Shown: positions 25,802 through 34,958 of the stretch, piece by piece
Numbering within the stretch: position 1 is the first letter of the stretch
How the letters are laid out: each line of letters opens with the position of its first letter
DNA from: Mycobacterium asiaticum
GTDB taxonomy: Bacteria; Actinomycetota; Actinomycetes; Mycobacteriales; Mycobacteriaceae
Assembly: GCF_001673635.1 (NCBI RefSeq)
Contig: NZ_LZMH01000066.1
Span: 1 to 64,000 of the forward strand
Length of the DNA stretch: 64,000 nucleotides
Direction: 5' to 3'
Position numbers and translations under genes: made by a program
Notes under the pieces: model-generated
The model's input: the letters and a program-made list of their open reading frames with translations, nothing else
The model's database searches: none
Told to the model about the DNA's origin: nothing

Positions 25802-28417
25802 CTACCCCACGGTCTGAGCCGGTGCGCTCTTGGCTGCGTCGACGGCGAAGAACCCGCGCAGCGCGTCGGCAATCTGGCCGCGGATCGGGGCTCCGGAGAC
25901 CACCACGTCGACCATGGTCACCGACAGGTGCGTGTGCCCGCGGGCCCGCACGTGCTGAGTGGCCACCCCAGCCGCGGCGAGCGCCTCGGCGTACGCGTCG
26001 CCCTCGTCGCGCAGCGGATCGAACTCCGCGGTGACGACGATCGCCGGCGGCAAGCCCGACAGGTCCGGCGCGCGCAGCGGCGCGATCCGCGGGTCGCCCC
26101 GGACCTCCGGATCTGCGTAGTGGTCAAGGAAATACCGCATCATCGGGGCGGTGAGCCCGTAGCCGTCGGCGTTCTCAACGTAGGAGGCGCGACCTTGGTC
26201 GGTGTCGGTGAGCGGTGCGAGCAGCGCCTGACCCGCAATCCTGGGCCAGCCGGTGTCCCTGGCCAGATGGCAGACGACCGCGGCGATGCCCCCGCCGGCG
26301 CTCCAGCCCCAGACCGCCAGGCGTCCGGGGATGCCGCCGAGTTCCTCGGCGTGCTCCGCGATCCACCGCACCGCGGCCCAACCGTCCTCGATCGCGGCCG
26401 GGAACCGGTGCTCGGGAGCGTGCCGGTAGTTCACCGACACGATCAGCGCGTCGCTGCGCACACAAAGGTCCCGGCACAACGGATCATCCGAAACCTGATC
26501 GCCGAGAACGTATCCGCCGGCGTGGAAGTAGACGACGATCGGGTGCGGTCCCGGGCTCTGAGGGCGGTAGAGCCGGTAGGCCAGAGGTCCGTCGGCACCG
26601 GGCAGGGTTGCGTCGACGATTTCGCCGACGTCCGGCCCCGGCGGACGCGCCAGGTTCATTTCGTTCAGGAGGGCCCGCGCTTGTTCGGGTGGCAGGGACT
26701 CCAACGGCGGCAAATTCAGCAGGGCCAGTTGCTCGAGCACCATCTGCACATCGGGTTGCAGGCGGCGGATGACGCCGTCGTTACATTGGACGCCGCCTTT
26801 GCCGGACAGCCTGAAACCCAGGTAATCGCGGGCGACGACCTCGTCGCATGCCACCCGGTAGAAGTCGACCCCAGCGGCGTAGGCCATGAAGGTGCGTGGC
26901 TTGCCCGGAATGTTGGCGCCCACGTACCACGAATTCGCTTGTGGGAACAGTGTTATCGATGCGGCGTCATCGACGTGCTGCATCCAGCCGGCTTCAGCGA
27001 GTGGAGTTGGTTCGATCCGGTCGAAGCCGTGGCCTCGAAGATGGGTCAATGCGTCGGCGACGAAATCGACGTGTTGCTCGATGGACACCGCCATGTTCGA
27101 CAGCACCGAAGGACTCTGCGGACCAGCGATCAGGAAGAAGTTGGGAAACCCCTCGACCATCAGGCCGAGGTAGGTGGAGGGGCCGCGCACCCATTTGTCT
27201 TTCAACGCGAGGCCATCCCGGCCGCGGATGTCGATCGCCGCGACAGCACCGGTGATCGCGTCGAAGCCGGTGGCGAACACGATGGCATCGAACTCGAAAG
27301 ACTCACCCGCCGTGTCGATTCCGATCTCGGTGACACCCAGCAGCGGTTGGTCCTGCAGGCTCACCAGTCGCACATGTGGCAGGTTGAAGGTGGCGTAATA
27401 GCCGGTGTCCAGGCACAGCCGTTTCGAGCCTACCGGATAGGTTTTCGGGCAAAGCTTGTCCGCCGTCTTCGGGTCGCGCACGATACCGCGAATCTTGTCG
27501 TGCAGGAAGTCGGCAAAGTCCTTGTTCGCCAACGGGTTACTCATCACATCCGCGTAAAGGTTGAGCACCTCGAGCAGCTCGCCACGTTGCCAGGCGAGTT
27601 CGTAGCGCTCCCGGCGTTCCTCGGCGGACACCGAAAACGCCGGGGTGATGGTGCGCTCGGCCGGCACCCCGCCGAAGGAGTATTTCGCCGCCTGCCGGTA
27701 TGCGGAGTCGTCGGCCAATTGTGCGAGCTTGTCCGGTGAGATCGGGCCGTTGTGGGCCGGGATGGAAAAGCACGGAGTCCGTTGGAAAACCACCAGTTGC
27801 GCCGCCTGAGCCGCGATCAGCGGGATCGATTGGATCCCGGACGACCCGGTGCCCACGACACCGACGCGCTTGCCGGTGAAGTCGACGGGTTCATGCGGCC
27901 AGCGACTGGTGAAATACAGCTCGCGGGTGAACTTTTCGACGCCGGGAATGTCGAGATCCTTAGGCATGGACAGACAGCCCGTCGCCATCACCAGGTGGCG
28001 ACAGGTTACTTCGTCACCGCGGTCGGTGCGTACCCGGTAACCAGAAAGGGTGTCGTCCCAGTGCGCGTGCGTAACCCGGGTGCCCAACTGGATGTCGCGA
28101 CGCAGGTCGTGCTTGTCGGCGACGTGGTTCAGATACCGCAGGATTTCGGGCTGAGTGGCGTATCTCTCCGACCACTGCCAATCCCGCGACCAATCCGGGT
28201 CGAAGCTGTACATGTAATCGACGCTCGGGATGTCGACCCGGGCCCCGGGGTAACGGTTCCAGTACCAGGTGCCGCCGATGTCGTCACCTGCTTCGAAGAT
28301 GCGCATCGATTGCCCCGTGAGTCGCAGCCGATACGCGGCATACAGGCCGGCGAAGCCGGCGCCCACTACAACAACGTCCACCTTGGCGAAATCTTCGTCA
28401 GCCATGTGAAACATCAT
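25802..28417 (-). CDS. fused Baeyer-Villiger-type monooxygenase and alpha/beta-hydrolase esterase
   Basis: An 871-residue two-domain fusion. Residues 1 to about 545 are a flavin monooxygenase with the FAD motif GAGFAGLYA (about 19), GTWYWNRYPGARVD, and the NADPH motif GVVGTGSSGIQS (about 187). The usual BVMO fingerprint FxGxxxHxxxW reads F-T-R-E-L-Y-F-T-S-R-W (about 162-172), so its Gly and His are replaced. Residues 570-871 are a hormone-sensitive-lipase-type hydrolase with HAGG (about 629), GWSAGG (about 706), Asp in EFDPLRDEG and His in GHTHLS. The likely logic is ketone to ester, then ester hydrolysis, in one protein. The start at 28417 follows GGGAAAG; ATG 28405 is an alternative. Confidence 0.9.
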   Translation of the reverse strand: MMFHMADEDFAKVDVVVVGAGFAGLYAAYRLRLTGQSMRIFEAGDDIGGTWYWNRYPGARVDIPSVDYMYSFDPDWSRDWQWSERYATQPEILRYLNHVADKHDLRRDIQLGTRVTHAHWDDTLSGYRVRTDRGDEVTCRHLVMATGCLSMPKDLDIPGVEKFTRELYFTSRWPHEPVDFTGKRVGVVGTGSSGIQSIPLIAAQAAQLVVFQRTPCFSIPAHNGPISPDKLAQLADDSAYRQAAKYSFGGVPAERTITPAFSVSAEERRERYELAWQRGELLEVLNLYADVMSNPLANKDFADFLHDKIRGIVRDPKTADKLCPKTYPVGSKRLCLDTGYYATFNLPHVRLVSLQDQPLLGVTEIGIDTAGESFEFDAIVFATGFDAITGAVAAIDIRGRDGLALKDKWVRGPSTYLGLMVEGFPNFFLIAGPQSPSVLSNMAVSIEQHVDFVADALTHLRGHGFDRIEPTPLAEAGWMQHVDDAASITLFPQANSWYVGANIPGKPRTFMAYAAGVDFYRVACDEVVARDYLGFRLSGKGGVQCNDGVIRRLQPDVQMVLEQLALLNLPPLESLPPEQARALLNEMNLARPPGPDVGEIVDATLPGADGPLAYRLYRPQSPGPHPIVVYFHAGGYVLGDQVSDDPLCRDLCVRSDALIVSVNYRHAPEHRFPAAIEDGWAAVRWIAEHAEELGGIPGRLAVWGWSAGGGIAAVVCHLARDTGWPRIAGQALLAPLTDTDQGRASYVENADGYGLTAPMMRYFLDHYADPEVRGDPRIAPLRAPDLSGLPPAIVVTAEFDPLRDEGDAYAEALAAAGVATQHVRARGHTHLSVTMVDVVVSGAPIRGQIADALRGFFAVDAAKSAPAQTVG

Positions 28418-28479
28418 GACTTTCCCGACGCGATTTGTTTAGTGGCTGGGAGCCTCGATTTCGCAGGTGATCGGCCTAC

Positions 28480-29076
28480 TCAGAGCTTGCCGGCCACAAA
28501 GCTGGCGGCCTGGTCCACCAATCCGGAGTCGATGTACGACGGCTGTAGATGTGACGGCCAGTTGGTGCCCCGACCGCAGATCGGGTCACCGCTAGCGCAC
28601 TGGTCGATGGTCTTACCGGCGAAGGCCGGCGGGATCGCCCGGGTGCCGTTGCCGAACAACGCGACCGCCGCGACGGTTGCCGGCGGCAGCCCGCCCCACA
28701 TCGCACGGTCGACCACCTCGGCGCCCAGCGAGTAGCCGCCGAGCACGATGCGTGTGTTCGGGCAACTCTTCGCCATGGACTGGACGTGGCCGTTGATGTC
28801 GCTGGCGCCGCCGCCGGTGGTGATGTTGGCGGGGTAGTTGACCCCGTACACCCCGATCGACATGCGGGTCTTGCCCCGCAGCGAGTTGACCAGTGCGTCG
28901 CCGACGGCACCGACTCCGGGCGGCTCCTCCCGTCCCCGGGCGAACACCACTTCGGCGTCCGGGCACGCCGCGGCCGCCACCGGAATCGAACTGGGCGCGG
29001 CGGCCGGGACGATGACGAAGGTGGCGGCGAGCAGGGCGGCGGGCGCCAGCTGATGCGGTCGATGCGAACGGTGCAT
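28480..29076 (-). CDS. cutinase-family serine esterase, secreted
   Basis: A 198-residue secreted esterase of the cutinase-like protein family. The signal peptide runs to about residue 36 (APAALLAATFVIVPAAAP, then VAAAACPDAEVVFARG). The nucleophile motif is GYSLGAEVVD (about 113; GYSQG in most relatives), and the Asp/His end is CASGDPICGRGTNWPSHLQPSYI. Paired cysteines sit at ACPD and CPNT, and at CASGDPIC. Mycobacterial homologues act as lipases, phospholipases or thioesterases at the envelope. It lies next to the BVMO-esterase gene and an AbrB-type membrane protein on the same strand, 35 bases downstream of the latter. Confidence 0.92.
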   Translation of the reverse strand: MHRSHRPHQLAPAALLAATFVIVPAAAPSSIPVAAAACPDAEVVFARGREEPPGVGAVGDALVNSLRGKTRMSIGVYGVNYPANITTGGGASDINGHVQSMAKSCPNTRIVLGGYSLGAEVVDRAMWGGLPPATVAAVALFGNGTRAIPPAFAGKTIDQCASGDPICGRGTNWPSHLQPSYIDSGLVDQAASFVAGKL

Positions 29077-29111
29077 GACTCTCCCCTGGGTTTTCGGTTG
29101 AAGCGGTTAGC

Positions 29112-30137
29112 TCAGGCGGCGACGGGGACAAGCTCGCGGCTCGCCGGGATCCTCGCGCCGCCCTGCGGCATGACCCGAACGAACAGGCGTGCGACGAACG
29201 GCGCGGCCAGCAGCATGAGCACCACCCGGATCACCTGAGACGCCATCACGAACGTCACGTTGGATCCCGAACCCGCGGCGGTGCCCAGCACCGCGTAGAT
29301 GCCCCCGGGGCTAGTCGCCAGGTACCCGTCGAGCATGCTCAGCCCGGCCACGTGGGACAGCACCACGCCCAGGCCGGCCGCGGCCACGTTGAGCACCATG
29401 ATCAGCGCGAAGGCGCCGGGCAGGATCCGGCGGATCGCCCGCAGCGACTCGCGGTCGAACGCGATGAGCGTCTGCCAGACGATCAGCATGATTCCGGCCT
29501 CCACCAGCAGCATCGGGACGCTGAGGCCCTTGGCCAGGCCGGTGAATTGCAGCACGATCGTGATCGCCATCGGGGCGATCAGCCCGGAGCCGGGCAGCCG
29601 CACATAGCGCCCGAGCGCCGCCCCGGCCAGCACGATCACCGCGATCACCGGCAAAGCGAAATACCAAGCCAGAGAACCTGTTTCGGTGTGCTGCGGGGCT
29701 TGGCCCGAGGAGGCGTGGAAAATGACGGTCGCAACGACCGGCATGGCGGCCGTGATCAGCGCGACGCGCAGGTATTGGACGGCCGCGACGACGCGGTCGT
29801 CTCCGCCGAGGTCACGGGCGATCGCGACCAGTCCCGATGAACCGCCGGCCACCAGGGCGAGTCCGCCGGTGAGCGGGCTGACGTCGCGGTGCAGACCCAG
29901 CAGGGCGCCGCCGGCGACGCTGACGATCAGGGTGCTCACCGCGATCGCGATGACGATCGGCCAGTGCGAACCCAGGGCGGCGAACGAGATGTCGCGCACC
30001 ATGAGCCCGGTGTACACGCCCAGCACGCCCTGAGCCGCCAGGCCCGCTCCCGACACGGCCTTCGGCGAGTACCGCGCCAATGCCCAGGTGAAAGCTCCGC
30101 AGGTGATAGCCGCGATCGCAAGGTCGAGTGTGTTCAT
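29112..30137 (-). CDS. AbrB-family integral membrane protein
   Basis: A 341-residue membrane protein with about 9-10 hydrophobic segments arranged as two similar halves, each with a Gly-rich re-entrant motif: GGLALVAGGSSGLVAIARDLGGDD and LATSPGGIYAVLGTAAGSGSN. This is the AbrB (ammonia monooxygenase-related) transporter family, whose substrates are mostly unknown. The ATG at 30137 is the first residue of a membrane helix. The 96-bp repeats lie immediately upstream, so its promoter probably lies within or beside them. The cutinase gene follows on the same strand. Confidence 0.85.
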   Translation of the reverse strand: MNTLDLAIAAITCGAFTWALARYSPKAVSGAGLAAQGVLGVYTGLMVRDISFAALGSHWPIVIAIAVSTLIVSVAGGALLGLHRDVSPLTGGLALVAGGSSGLVAIARDLGGDDRVVAAVQYLRVALITAAMPVVATVIFHASSGQAPQHTETGSLAWYFALPVIAVIVLAGAALGRYVRLPGSGLIAPMAITIVLQFTGLAKGLSVPMLLVEAGIMLIVWQTLIAFDRESLRAIRRILPGAFALIMVLNVAAAGLGVVLSHVAGLSMLDGYLATSPGGIYAVLGTAAGSGSNVTFVMASQVIRVVLMLLAAPFVARLFVRVMPQGGARIPASRELVPVAA

Positions 30138-30233
30138 GGCCTCGAGGTTTCAGCAGCCGCCTTGGAAAATCCTTGATGCGCAGGCTGAGCGGTCGGCGAC
30201 GCTGGACCTTGGCGGACGTCTTTTTCCCGGAGG

Positions 30234-30329
30234 CGACGAGCGTGCGCAGATTGCCGGCCTCACCGGCGTGTCGCCGGACATCTGCGCACCCTCGCGACGG
30301 GAAGGGGCGCGACGGGAAGGGGCGCGACG
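30234..30329. repeat. 96-bp direct repeat, copy 1, with internal hairpin
   Basis: This copy is 96 bases long with one mismatch (30301) to the copy at 30382-30477. Inside, TGCGCAGAT (30243-30251) pairs with ATCTGCGCA (30280-30288), with further GCCGG/CCGGC pairing inside the loop. The 3' third is two units of GAAGGGGCGCGACGG. It resembles a palindromic interspersed element (REP-like) rather than an insertion sequence; no transposase is present. Confidence 0.8.
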
Positions 30330-30381
30330 AGCGCGACGAGCGCGACGAGCGCGGCGAGAGCGGTCGGCCACCCGCTCCGTC

Positions 30382-30477
30382 CGACGAGCGTGCGCAGATT
30401 GCCGGCCTCACCGGCGTGTCGCCGGACATCTGCGCACCCTCGCGACGGCAAGGGGCGCGACGGGAAGGGGCGCGACG
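30382..30477. repeat. 96-bp direct repeat, copy 2
   Basis: This is the second copy, offset by 148 bases from the first, with one substitution (C at 30449). It is followed by one more GGGAAGGGGCGCGAC unit. The stem arms are fully conserved. Confidence 0.8.
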
Positions 30478-30628
30478 GGAAGGGGCGCGACGGCGGACGC
30501 AACAAAGTAGCGCGACGGGCAGATCCGGCGCTCGCCACTGTCTTTAGAAATTGCCAAGAGCCTCACTCAAAACTCATAGAAACGAAAGCTCGATCAATTC
30601 GAGAGGCCGACACGAGAGGGGGATGGAG

Positions 30629-31678
30629 ATGCTCACCACGTCAGCCAACAGTTCAACCGAAAAGTCGGAACAGCCGCCACAGGACGGCACCGTCGCCACG
30701 CGCCGGCAGATAGCCGGACCTACCGTCTGGGACCGCGACAGCCTGGACGCCTGGGACTACATGATGGCCGTCAACCCGCGACAGGCCGCCGCGTGCCTGC
30801 GCATCCGGGACGGGCTGCGCCGCCGCGGTCGCCGGCTCGACACCATCGAGGCCTCAGACTTCCAGGAGCCCGAGCTCGCCGAGATCGCCCGCGGAATCCG
30901 GCAGTGCCTGCAGCGTGGTCCCGGCTTCTGCGTTTTGCGCGGCCTTCCACTGCAGGGCTGGACCGACGAGGAGGCCTCGATGCTCTACTGGGGCCTCGGC
31001 ACCTACCTCGGCGCACCGCAACCGCAGAACCGCCACGGCGACCGCGTGTACCTGGTCCACGACACCGGCCAGTCGGTCGCGGAGGCGCGCGGCTCGAAGA
31101 CCAACTCCGAACTGATCTTCCACACCGACTCGGCCTGCGCATACGCCGGTAGCCGCCCCGACGTACTGGGGTTGCTGTGCCTGCGCAAGGCCGTCTCCGG
31201 TGGCGAGTCGGTCATGGTCAGCGGCCACACCGTCTACAACGCTCTCCTGGAGACGAACCCTGACCTGGTGCAGGAGCTCTACGGGCAGTTCTGCTTCGAC
31301 CGCTCGCAGGAGACGGAACCAGGCGAGGACCCGTTCACCATGGGATCGGTCTTCACCGACACCTCGGACGGCGTGAAACTTCGCTACAACCGGCTGCACA
31401 TCGAACTGGGGCACTACCGCAGCGGCAACCCGCTCAGCGACCGGCAGCGCCAAGCGCTCGACGCATTGGACCGCGCGCTGAACGACACCGCCAACTACGT
31501 CGAGTTCACCCTCGACGCGGGCGATGTCCTGTTCGCCGACAACCACACGACCCTGCACAACCGACGGGCGTTCGTCGACGCCACCGACGTGGCGGCACGA
31601 CGTTGCCTGGTACGCCTGTGGCTCGCGGGCGAGCCGCGCAATTTAGAAAGCGCCAAGGCCGGCTCGGCACACTCCTGA
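30629..31678 (+). CDS. TauD/TfdA-type Fe(II)/2-oxoglutarate dioxygenase
   Basis: A 349-residue non-haem iron oxygenase. The iron motif HxD is FHTDSACAYAG (about residues 172-182). The distal His is in DNHTTLHNRRAF (about 309-320), followed by the 2-oxoglutarate Arg in RRCLVRLWL. FCVLRGLPL near 100 is typical of the family. The ATG at 30629 was chosen because GAGAGGGGG lies six bases upstream; an ATG at 30623 is too close to it. The MmpL-FHA gene follows after 34 bases with its own ribosome site, so the two form an operon. The substrate could be a lipid or amino-acid precursor exported by that transporter (inference). Confidence 0.85.
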   Translation: MLTTSANSSTEKSEQPPQDGTVATRRQIAGPTVWDRDSLDAWDYMMAVNPRQAAACLRIRDGLRRRGRRLDTIEASDFQEPELAEIARGIRQCLQRGPGFCVLRGLPLQGWTDEEASMLYWGLGTYLGAPQPQNRHGDRVYLVHDTGQSVAEARGSKTNSELIFHTDSACAYAGSRPDVLGLLCLRKAVSGGESVMVSGHTVYNALLETNPDLVQELYGQFCFDRSQETEPGEDPFTMGSVFTDTSDGVKLRYNRLHIELGHYRSGNPLSDRQRQALDALDRALNDTANYVEFTLDAGDVLFADNHTTLHNRRAFVDATDVAARRCLVRLWLAGEPRNLESAKAGSAHS

Positions 31679-31712
31679 GACCAGTGACGATCACGGGGGA
31701 GACACAGTAGGA

Positions 31713-34700
31713 ATGTTGAGCCAACTGGCCGCATACACCGTGCGGCGCCCGAAAGTGGTGCTGGCCGCCGTGCTGGCCCTACTCGGGATCAGCATCGTGC
31801 TCGGCGGCTCGGTGTCGGACAAGCTCGGCGTAGGGGGAAACACCGATCCGAAGTCCGAATCCTCGCAAGCCGATGAATTCCTGGACCAGCATTTCGGCAC
31901 GACCGCCAACCTGGTGATCCAGCTGCTTCCACACCAGGGGGATGTCGACAGCCGCGATGTCGCGCGGGTGCAGGAGCGGATCCGGCAACTCATCAAGACG
32001 GAGCCTGACGCGAAGCTCACCAGGTCGTTCGCCGATGAAGGCGCCACCGACCTGCGCAGCAAAGACAGCCGCTCCGGACTGATGCTGGTGCACGTCGGCG
32101 GCACCGCCGATCAGGCCTCGGAGGCGGCCAAACGGATCATCGCCGGCCTGCCGAAGGACCCGGACGTGACGGTCCGCGCGGGAGGCTCCCTCGGCGTGCA
32201 GCAAGAAATCCGGGACAAGGTCAAGCACGACCTGAAGATGAGCGAAAGCATCGCGGTGCCGATCTCGCTGGCCGTGCTGGTCGTGGTGTTCGGCGGCCTG
32301 ATCGCGGCGGCGCTGCCGGTGGTGGTCGGGATCGTCTCGATCGTCTCCACGCTGTCGGTGCTGCTGCTGATGACCACGATCACCGACGTGTCGGTGCACG
32401 CCCTGACGGTCACCACCGCGTTTGGCCTGGGGTTGTCCATCGACTTCGGCTTGCTGATGGTGTCGAGATTCCGCGAAGAACTGGCCAACGGAAAGGACCA
32501 TCATCCGGCGATCGTCGCCACGGTCAGCACCGCCGGCCGGACCATCCTGTTCAGCGCGGCCACCGTTACCCTCGCGATGACCAGCCTGCTCGTCTTCCCC
32601 ACCTACTTCCTGCGCTCGGTCGGCCTGGCCGCCACCGCTACCGTCCTGCTGTCGGCGTTCAGCGCGATCATCGTCCTGCCGGCACTGCTCGCTCTGCTCG
32701 GCAAGCGCGTCGACTCGCTGTCGGTGATCCGCCGCAAGGTGCCGCTGTCGGCCGACTCGCTGTTCTGGCGGCGCTTCGCTGAGGTGGTGACGCGCCGGCC
32801 GCTGCTGTACGCCTTGCCGGTCGTCGTCGTGCTGCTCGGGCTGGGCATCCCGTTCCTCAACGCCCAGTACGCCACACCCGACGAGCGCGCCCTGCCAACC
32901 GAATCCAATGCCCGGCTGGTCGCCGAATCGCTGCAACGGGACTTCCAGTTGGATCCCTCCCAGGCGATCACCCTGGTCACCCGTAACGACGCCGAAGCGC
33001 TCAAGAAGCTGGCCACCGAAGCCTCCGGCATGAACGGAGTCGTCCTGGTCAACGGTTCGACCGGACGCTACGAGCACGGCCAGCCGGTCGGCCCGGCGCC
33101 GGAAGTGGCGGGTCCGGGCTATGCCTTCGTCTATCTTTCGGTGCAGGCCGACTCCGAGACCGCCCAGCATCTCGTCCGCGACATCCGCGCCAAGATCACC
33201 GGCCACCAGGTCGAGGTCGGCGGCCCGACCGCCACCCTGATCGACAGTCGCGCCGCGATCGCCGACCGGCTGCCGCTGGCCATCGCCCTGATCGCCGTCT
33301 CCACGTTCATCCTGCTGTTCCTGTTCACCGGCAGCGTCGTGGTCCCGGTCAAGGCGCTCTCACTGAACCTGCTGGTCCTGAGCGCGGTCCTGGGCGTGAT
33401 GGTTTGGATCTTCCAGGAAGGGCATTTAGCCTCACTGCTGGGCATCTCGCCCGCGCCGCTGAACCCATCCATGGTCGTCCTGCTGTGTGCCATCGCGTTC
33501 AGCCTGTCCGTCGACTACGAGATCTTCCTGCTCAGTCGGATCAAGGAAGCACGCGACTCTGGGCTGGACAACAACGCGGCGACCGTCATCGGCCTGGGCC
33601 GGGTCGGCCGGATCGTCACCAGCGCCGCGCTGCTGTTGACCATCACCCTGATCTCGTTCGCCAACGGGCTGTCTTTCATGAAGATGTTCGGCATCGGGAC
33701 GGCGCTGGCCGTCGTCATCGATGCGACGGTCATCCGCGGCGTCGTCGTGCCCGCCTTCCTGCGGCTGGCGGGTGACCTGAACTGGTGGGCGCCGGCACCG
33801 CTGCGGTGGGTTCACTCCCGCATCGGGATCAGCGAAGCGCCGTCGGAGGCCGCCGAGCATGCCGTCGCGGAACCCGCCGTCGAAGCGCCGCTTCCGGCCG
33901 TCACGCCGCTGCCCACGGCATCGACGGTCGAGCAGGCCGTCCCGGTCTCAGCTCCGGCGGCTCCGATCACCGAGGTCGAGGTCATTCCCGGCCCGCACCT
34001 GGTGGCCAACGTCAATGGCGCGGTGATCGTCGTGGCCCACCGCGAGCGGGCCCCGCTCTCGGCGAACTCCATCGCCGCGCAGCAGTTGGCGGCCCTGTCG
34101 GACATGGTGCGCCGCACCGACCCGCAACGATTGGTCAGCGCGTTCAAACAGGTTGCGCGAGAGACGACTTGGACCCGGACCCTGGTCGATGTCGGCATCG
34201 TGATGCCCACCGCGACGGGCCTGGAAGTGTTGCTGTGCGGCAGTGTCACCGTGGCGCTCGACGACGGTGTCGGGCAGACCGTGTTGCACGCCCGCGGACG
34301 GTTGGTGCACCGATCCGTGCCCATGCCGGCCGTGGCGGCGGTCATCACCGTCGACGAGGTCGGCCAGCGGCCGCGTGCCTCGGCCGAGTCCAACGGCGTG
34401 TACAAGCTCACCGGGGGCACCGTGCCCGGTCAGGGCGCCGTCGTGTGGTCCACGCCGGCCCGATCGGCGCCGCGGCCGACCCCCGCGCCGGTCCGCGAGC
34501 CGAAGCGCTGGATCGTCCTGGACGACAATTCCCGCATCGAACTCGACCGGGACTGCGTGATCGGACGGGATCCGCGCGGGTCAGACGCGGTAACGCGCGG
34601 ACTTCACCCGGTATGCGTCGACGACCACGCCGGACAGATGTCCCGCGCCCACATCGAGGTCCGCATCATCCGGGGCGAGGTGGTCGTCGTCGACCGACAC

Positions 34701-34958
34701 TCGACCAACGGAGTCTTCCTGCGTGAACCCGCACAGCCGGGCTGGACCCGCTTGGAACCCTGGCAGCCGACCACCTGGCAGCCGGGCGCATATCTGCGGG
34801 TCGGTGGCCGGATCCTGCGGCTGCAGGTGCTCTCGGCCGCGGGGCCGCAGCGCGGCGCGCGGGTCGCTGCGCAGCACGAGCTACCCCGGCAGTGCCGGTC
34901 GTCGGTCCTGGGTGTCACCGGAGACCGCGCCAAAAGCTTTGGCCTACAACGGCGCTAG
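31713..34958 (+). CDS. MmpL-family RND transporter with C-terminal FHA domain
   Basis: A 1081-residue fusion. The first ~700 residues are an MmpL/RND lipid transporter with two six-helix halves and two large outside loops. The proton-relay Asp pairs appear as SIDFGLL (about 241) and SVDYEIFLL (about 600). A Pro/Ala linker (about 705-765) and a domain of unknown type (about 775-920) follow. The end is an FHA domain (about 930-1045) with IGRDPRG, MSRAHIEV and STNGVFL, the phosphothreonine-binding residues. This suggests control by Ser/Thr kinases. Typical MmpL proteins have no FHA domain. It is coupled to the upstream dioxygenase, and its stop overlaps the convergent small gene by four bases. 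Confidence 0.9.
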   Translation: MLSQLAAYTVRRPKVVLAAVLALLGISIVLGGSVSDKLGVGGNTDPKSESSQADEFLDQHFGTTANLVIQLLPHQGDVDSRDVARVQERIRQLIKTEPDAKLTRSFADEGATDLRSKDSRSGLMLVHVGGTADQASEAAKRIIAGLPKDPDVTVRAGGSLGVQQEIRDKVKHDLKMSESIAVPISLAVLVVVFGGLIAAALPVVVGIVSIVSTLSVLLLMTTITDVSVHALTVTTAFGLGLSIDFGLLMVSRFREELANGKDHHPAIVATVSTAGRTILFSAATVTLAMTSLLVFPTYFLRSVGLAATATVLLSAFSAIIVLPALLALLGKRVDSLSVIRRKVPLSADSLFWRRFAEVVTRRPLLYALPVVVVLLGLGIPFLNAQYATPDERALPTESNARLVAESLQRDFQLDPSQAITLVTRNDAEALKKLATEASGMNGVVLVNGSTGRYEHGQPVGPAPEVAGPGYAFVYLSVQADSETAQHLVRDIRAKITGHQVEVGGPTATLIDSRAAIADRLPLAIALIAVSTFILLFLFTGSVVVPVKALSLNLLVLSAVLGVMVWIFQEGHLASLLGISPAPLNPSMVVLLCAIAFSLSVDYEIFLLSRIKEARDSGLDNNAATVIGLGRVGRIVTSAALLLTITLISFANGLSFMKMFGIGTALAVVIDATVIRGVVVPAFLRLAGDLNWWAPAPLRWVHSRIGISEAPSEAAEHAVAEPAVEAPLPAVTPLPTASTVEQAVPVSAPAAPITEVEVIPGPHLVANVNGAVIVVAHRERAPLSANSIAAQQLAALSDMVRRTDPQRLVSAFKQVARETTWTRTLVDVGIVMPTATGLEVLLCGSVTVALDDGVGQTVLHARGRLVHRSVPMPAVAAVITVDEVGQRPRASAESNGVYKLTGGTVPGQGAVVWSTPARSAPRPTPAPVREPKRWIVLDDNSRIELDRDCVIGRDPRGSDAVTRGLHPVCVDDHAGQMSRAHIEVRIIRGEVVVVDRHSTNGVFLREPAQPGWTRLEPWQPTTWQPGAYLRVGGRILRLQVLSAAGPQRGARVAAQHELPRQCRSSVLGVTGDRAKSFGLQRR

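Larger units (their letters stand above)
30138..30628. other. intergenic region with repeats, no gene
   Basis: This is the divergent region between the AbrB-type gene and the dioxygenase gene. Its centre is two copies of a 96-bp repeat and simple tandem arrays (GAGCGCGAC and GGGAAGGGGCGCGAC units). Open frames crossing it on both strands encode Arg/Ala strings and are not taken as genes. Confidence 0.7.

Noticed and set aside
25928..27739. 603-codon plus-strand frame opposite the BVMO-esterase
   Set aside because: It is a shadow frame. The minus-strand gene has complete cofactor and catalytic motifs.
30234..30477. Insertion sequence
   Set aside because: No transposase, target duplication or long terminal inverted repeats are present. 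The units are short direct repeats with a central hairpin.
30138..30550. Open frames on both strands across the 96-bp repeats
   Set aside because: They arise from repeat composition, lack ribosome sites and encode Arg/Ala strings. No protein family is visible.
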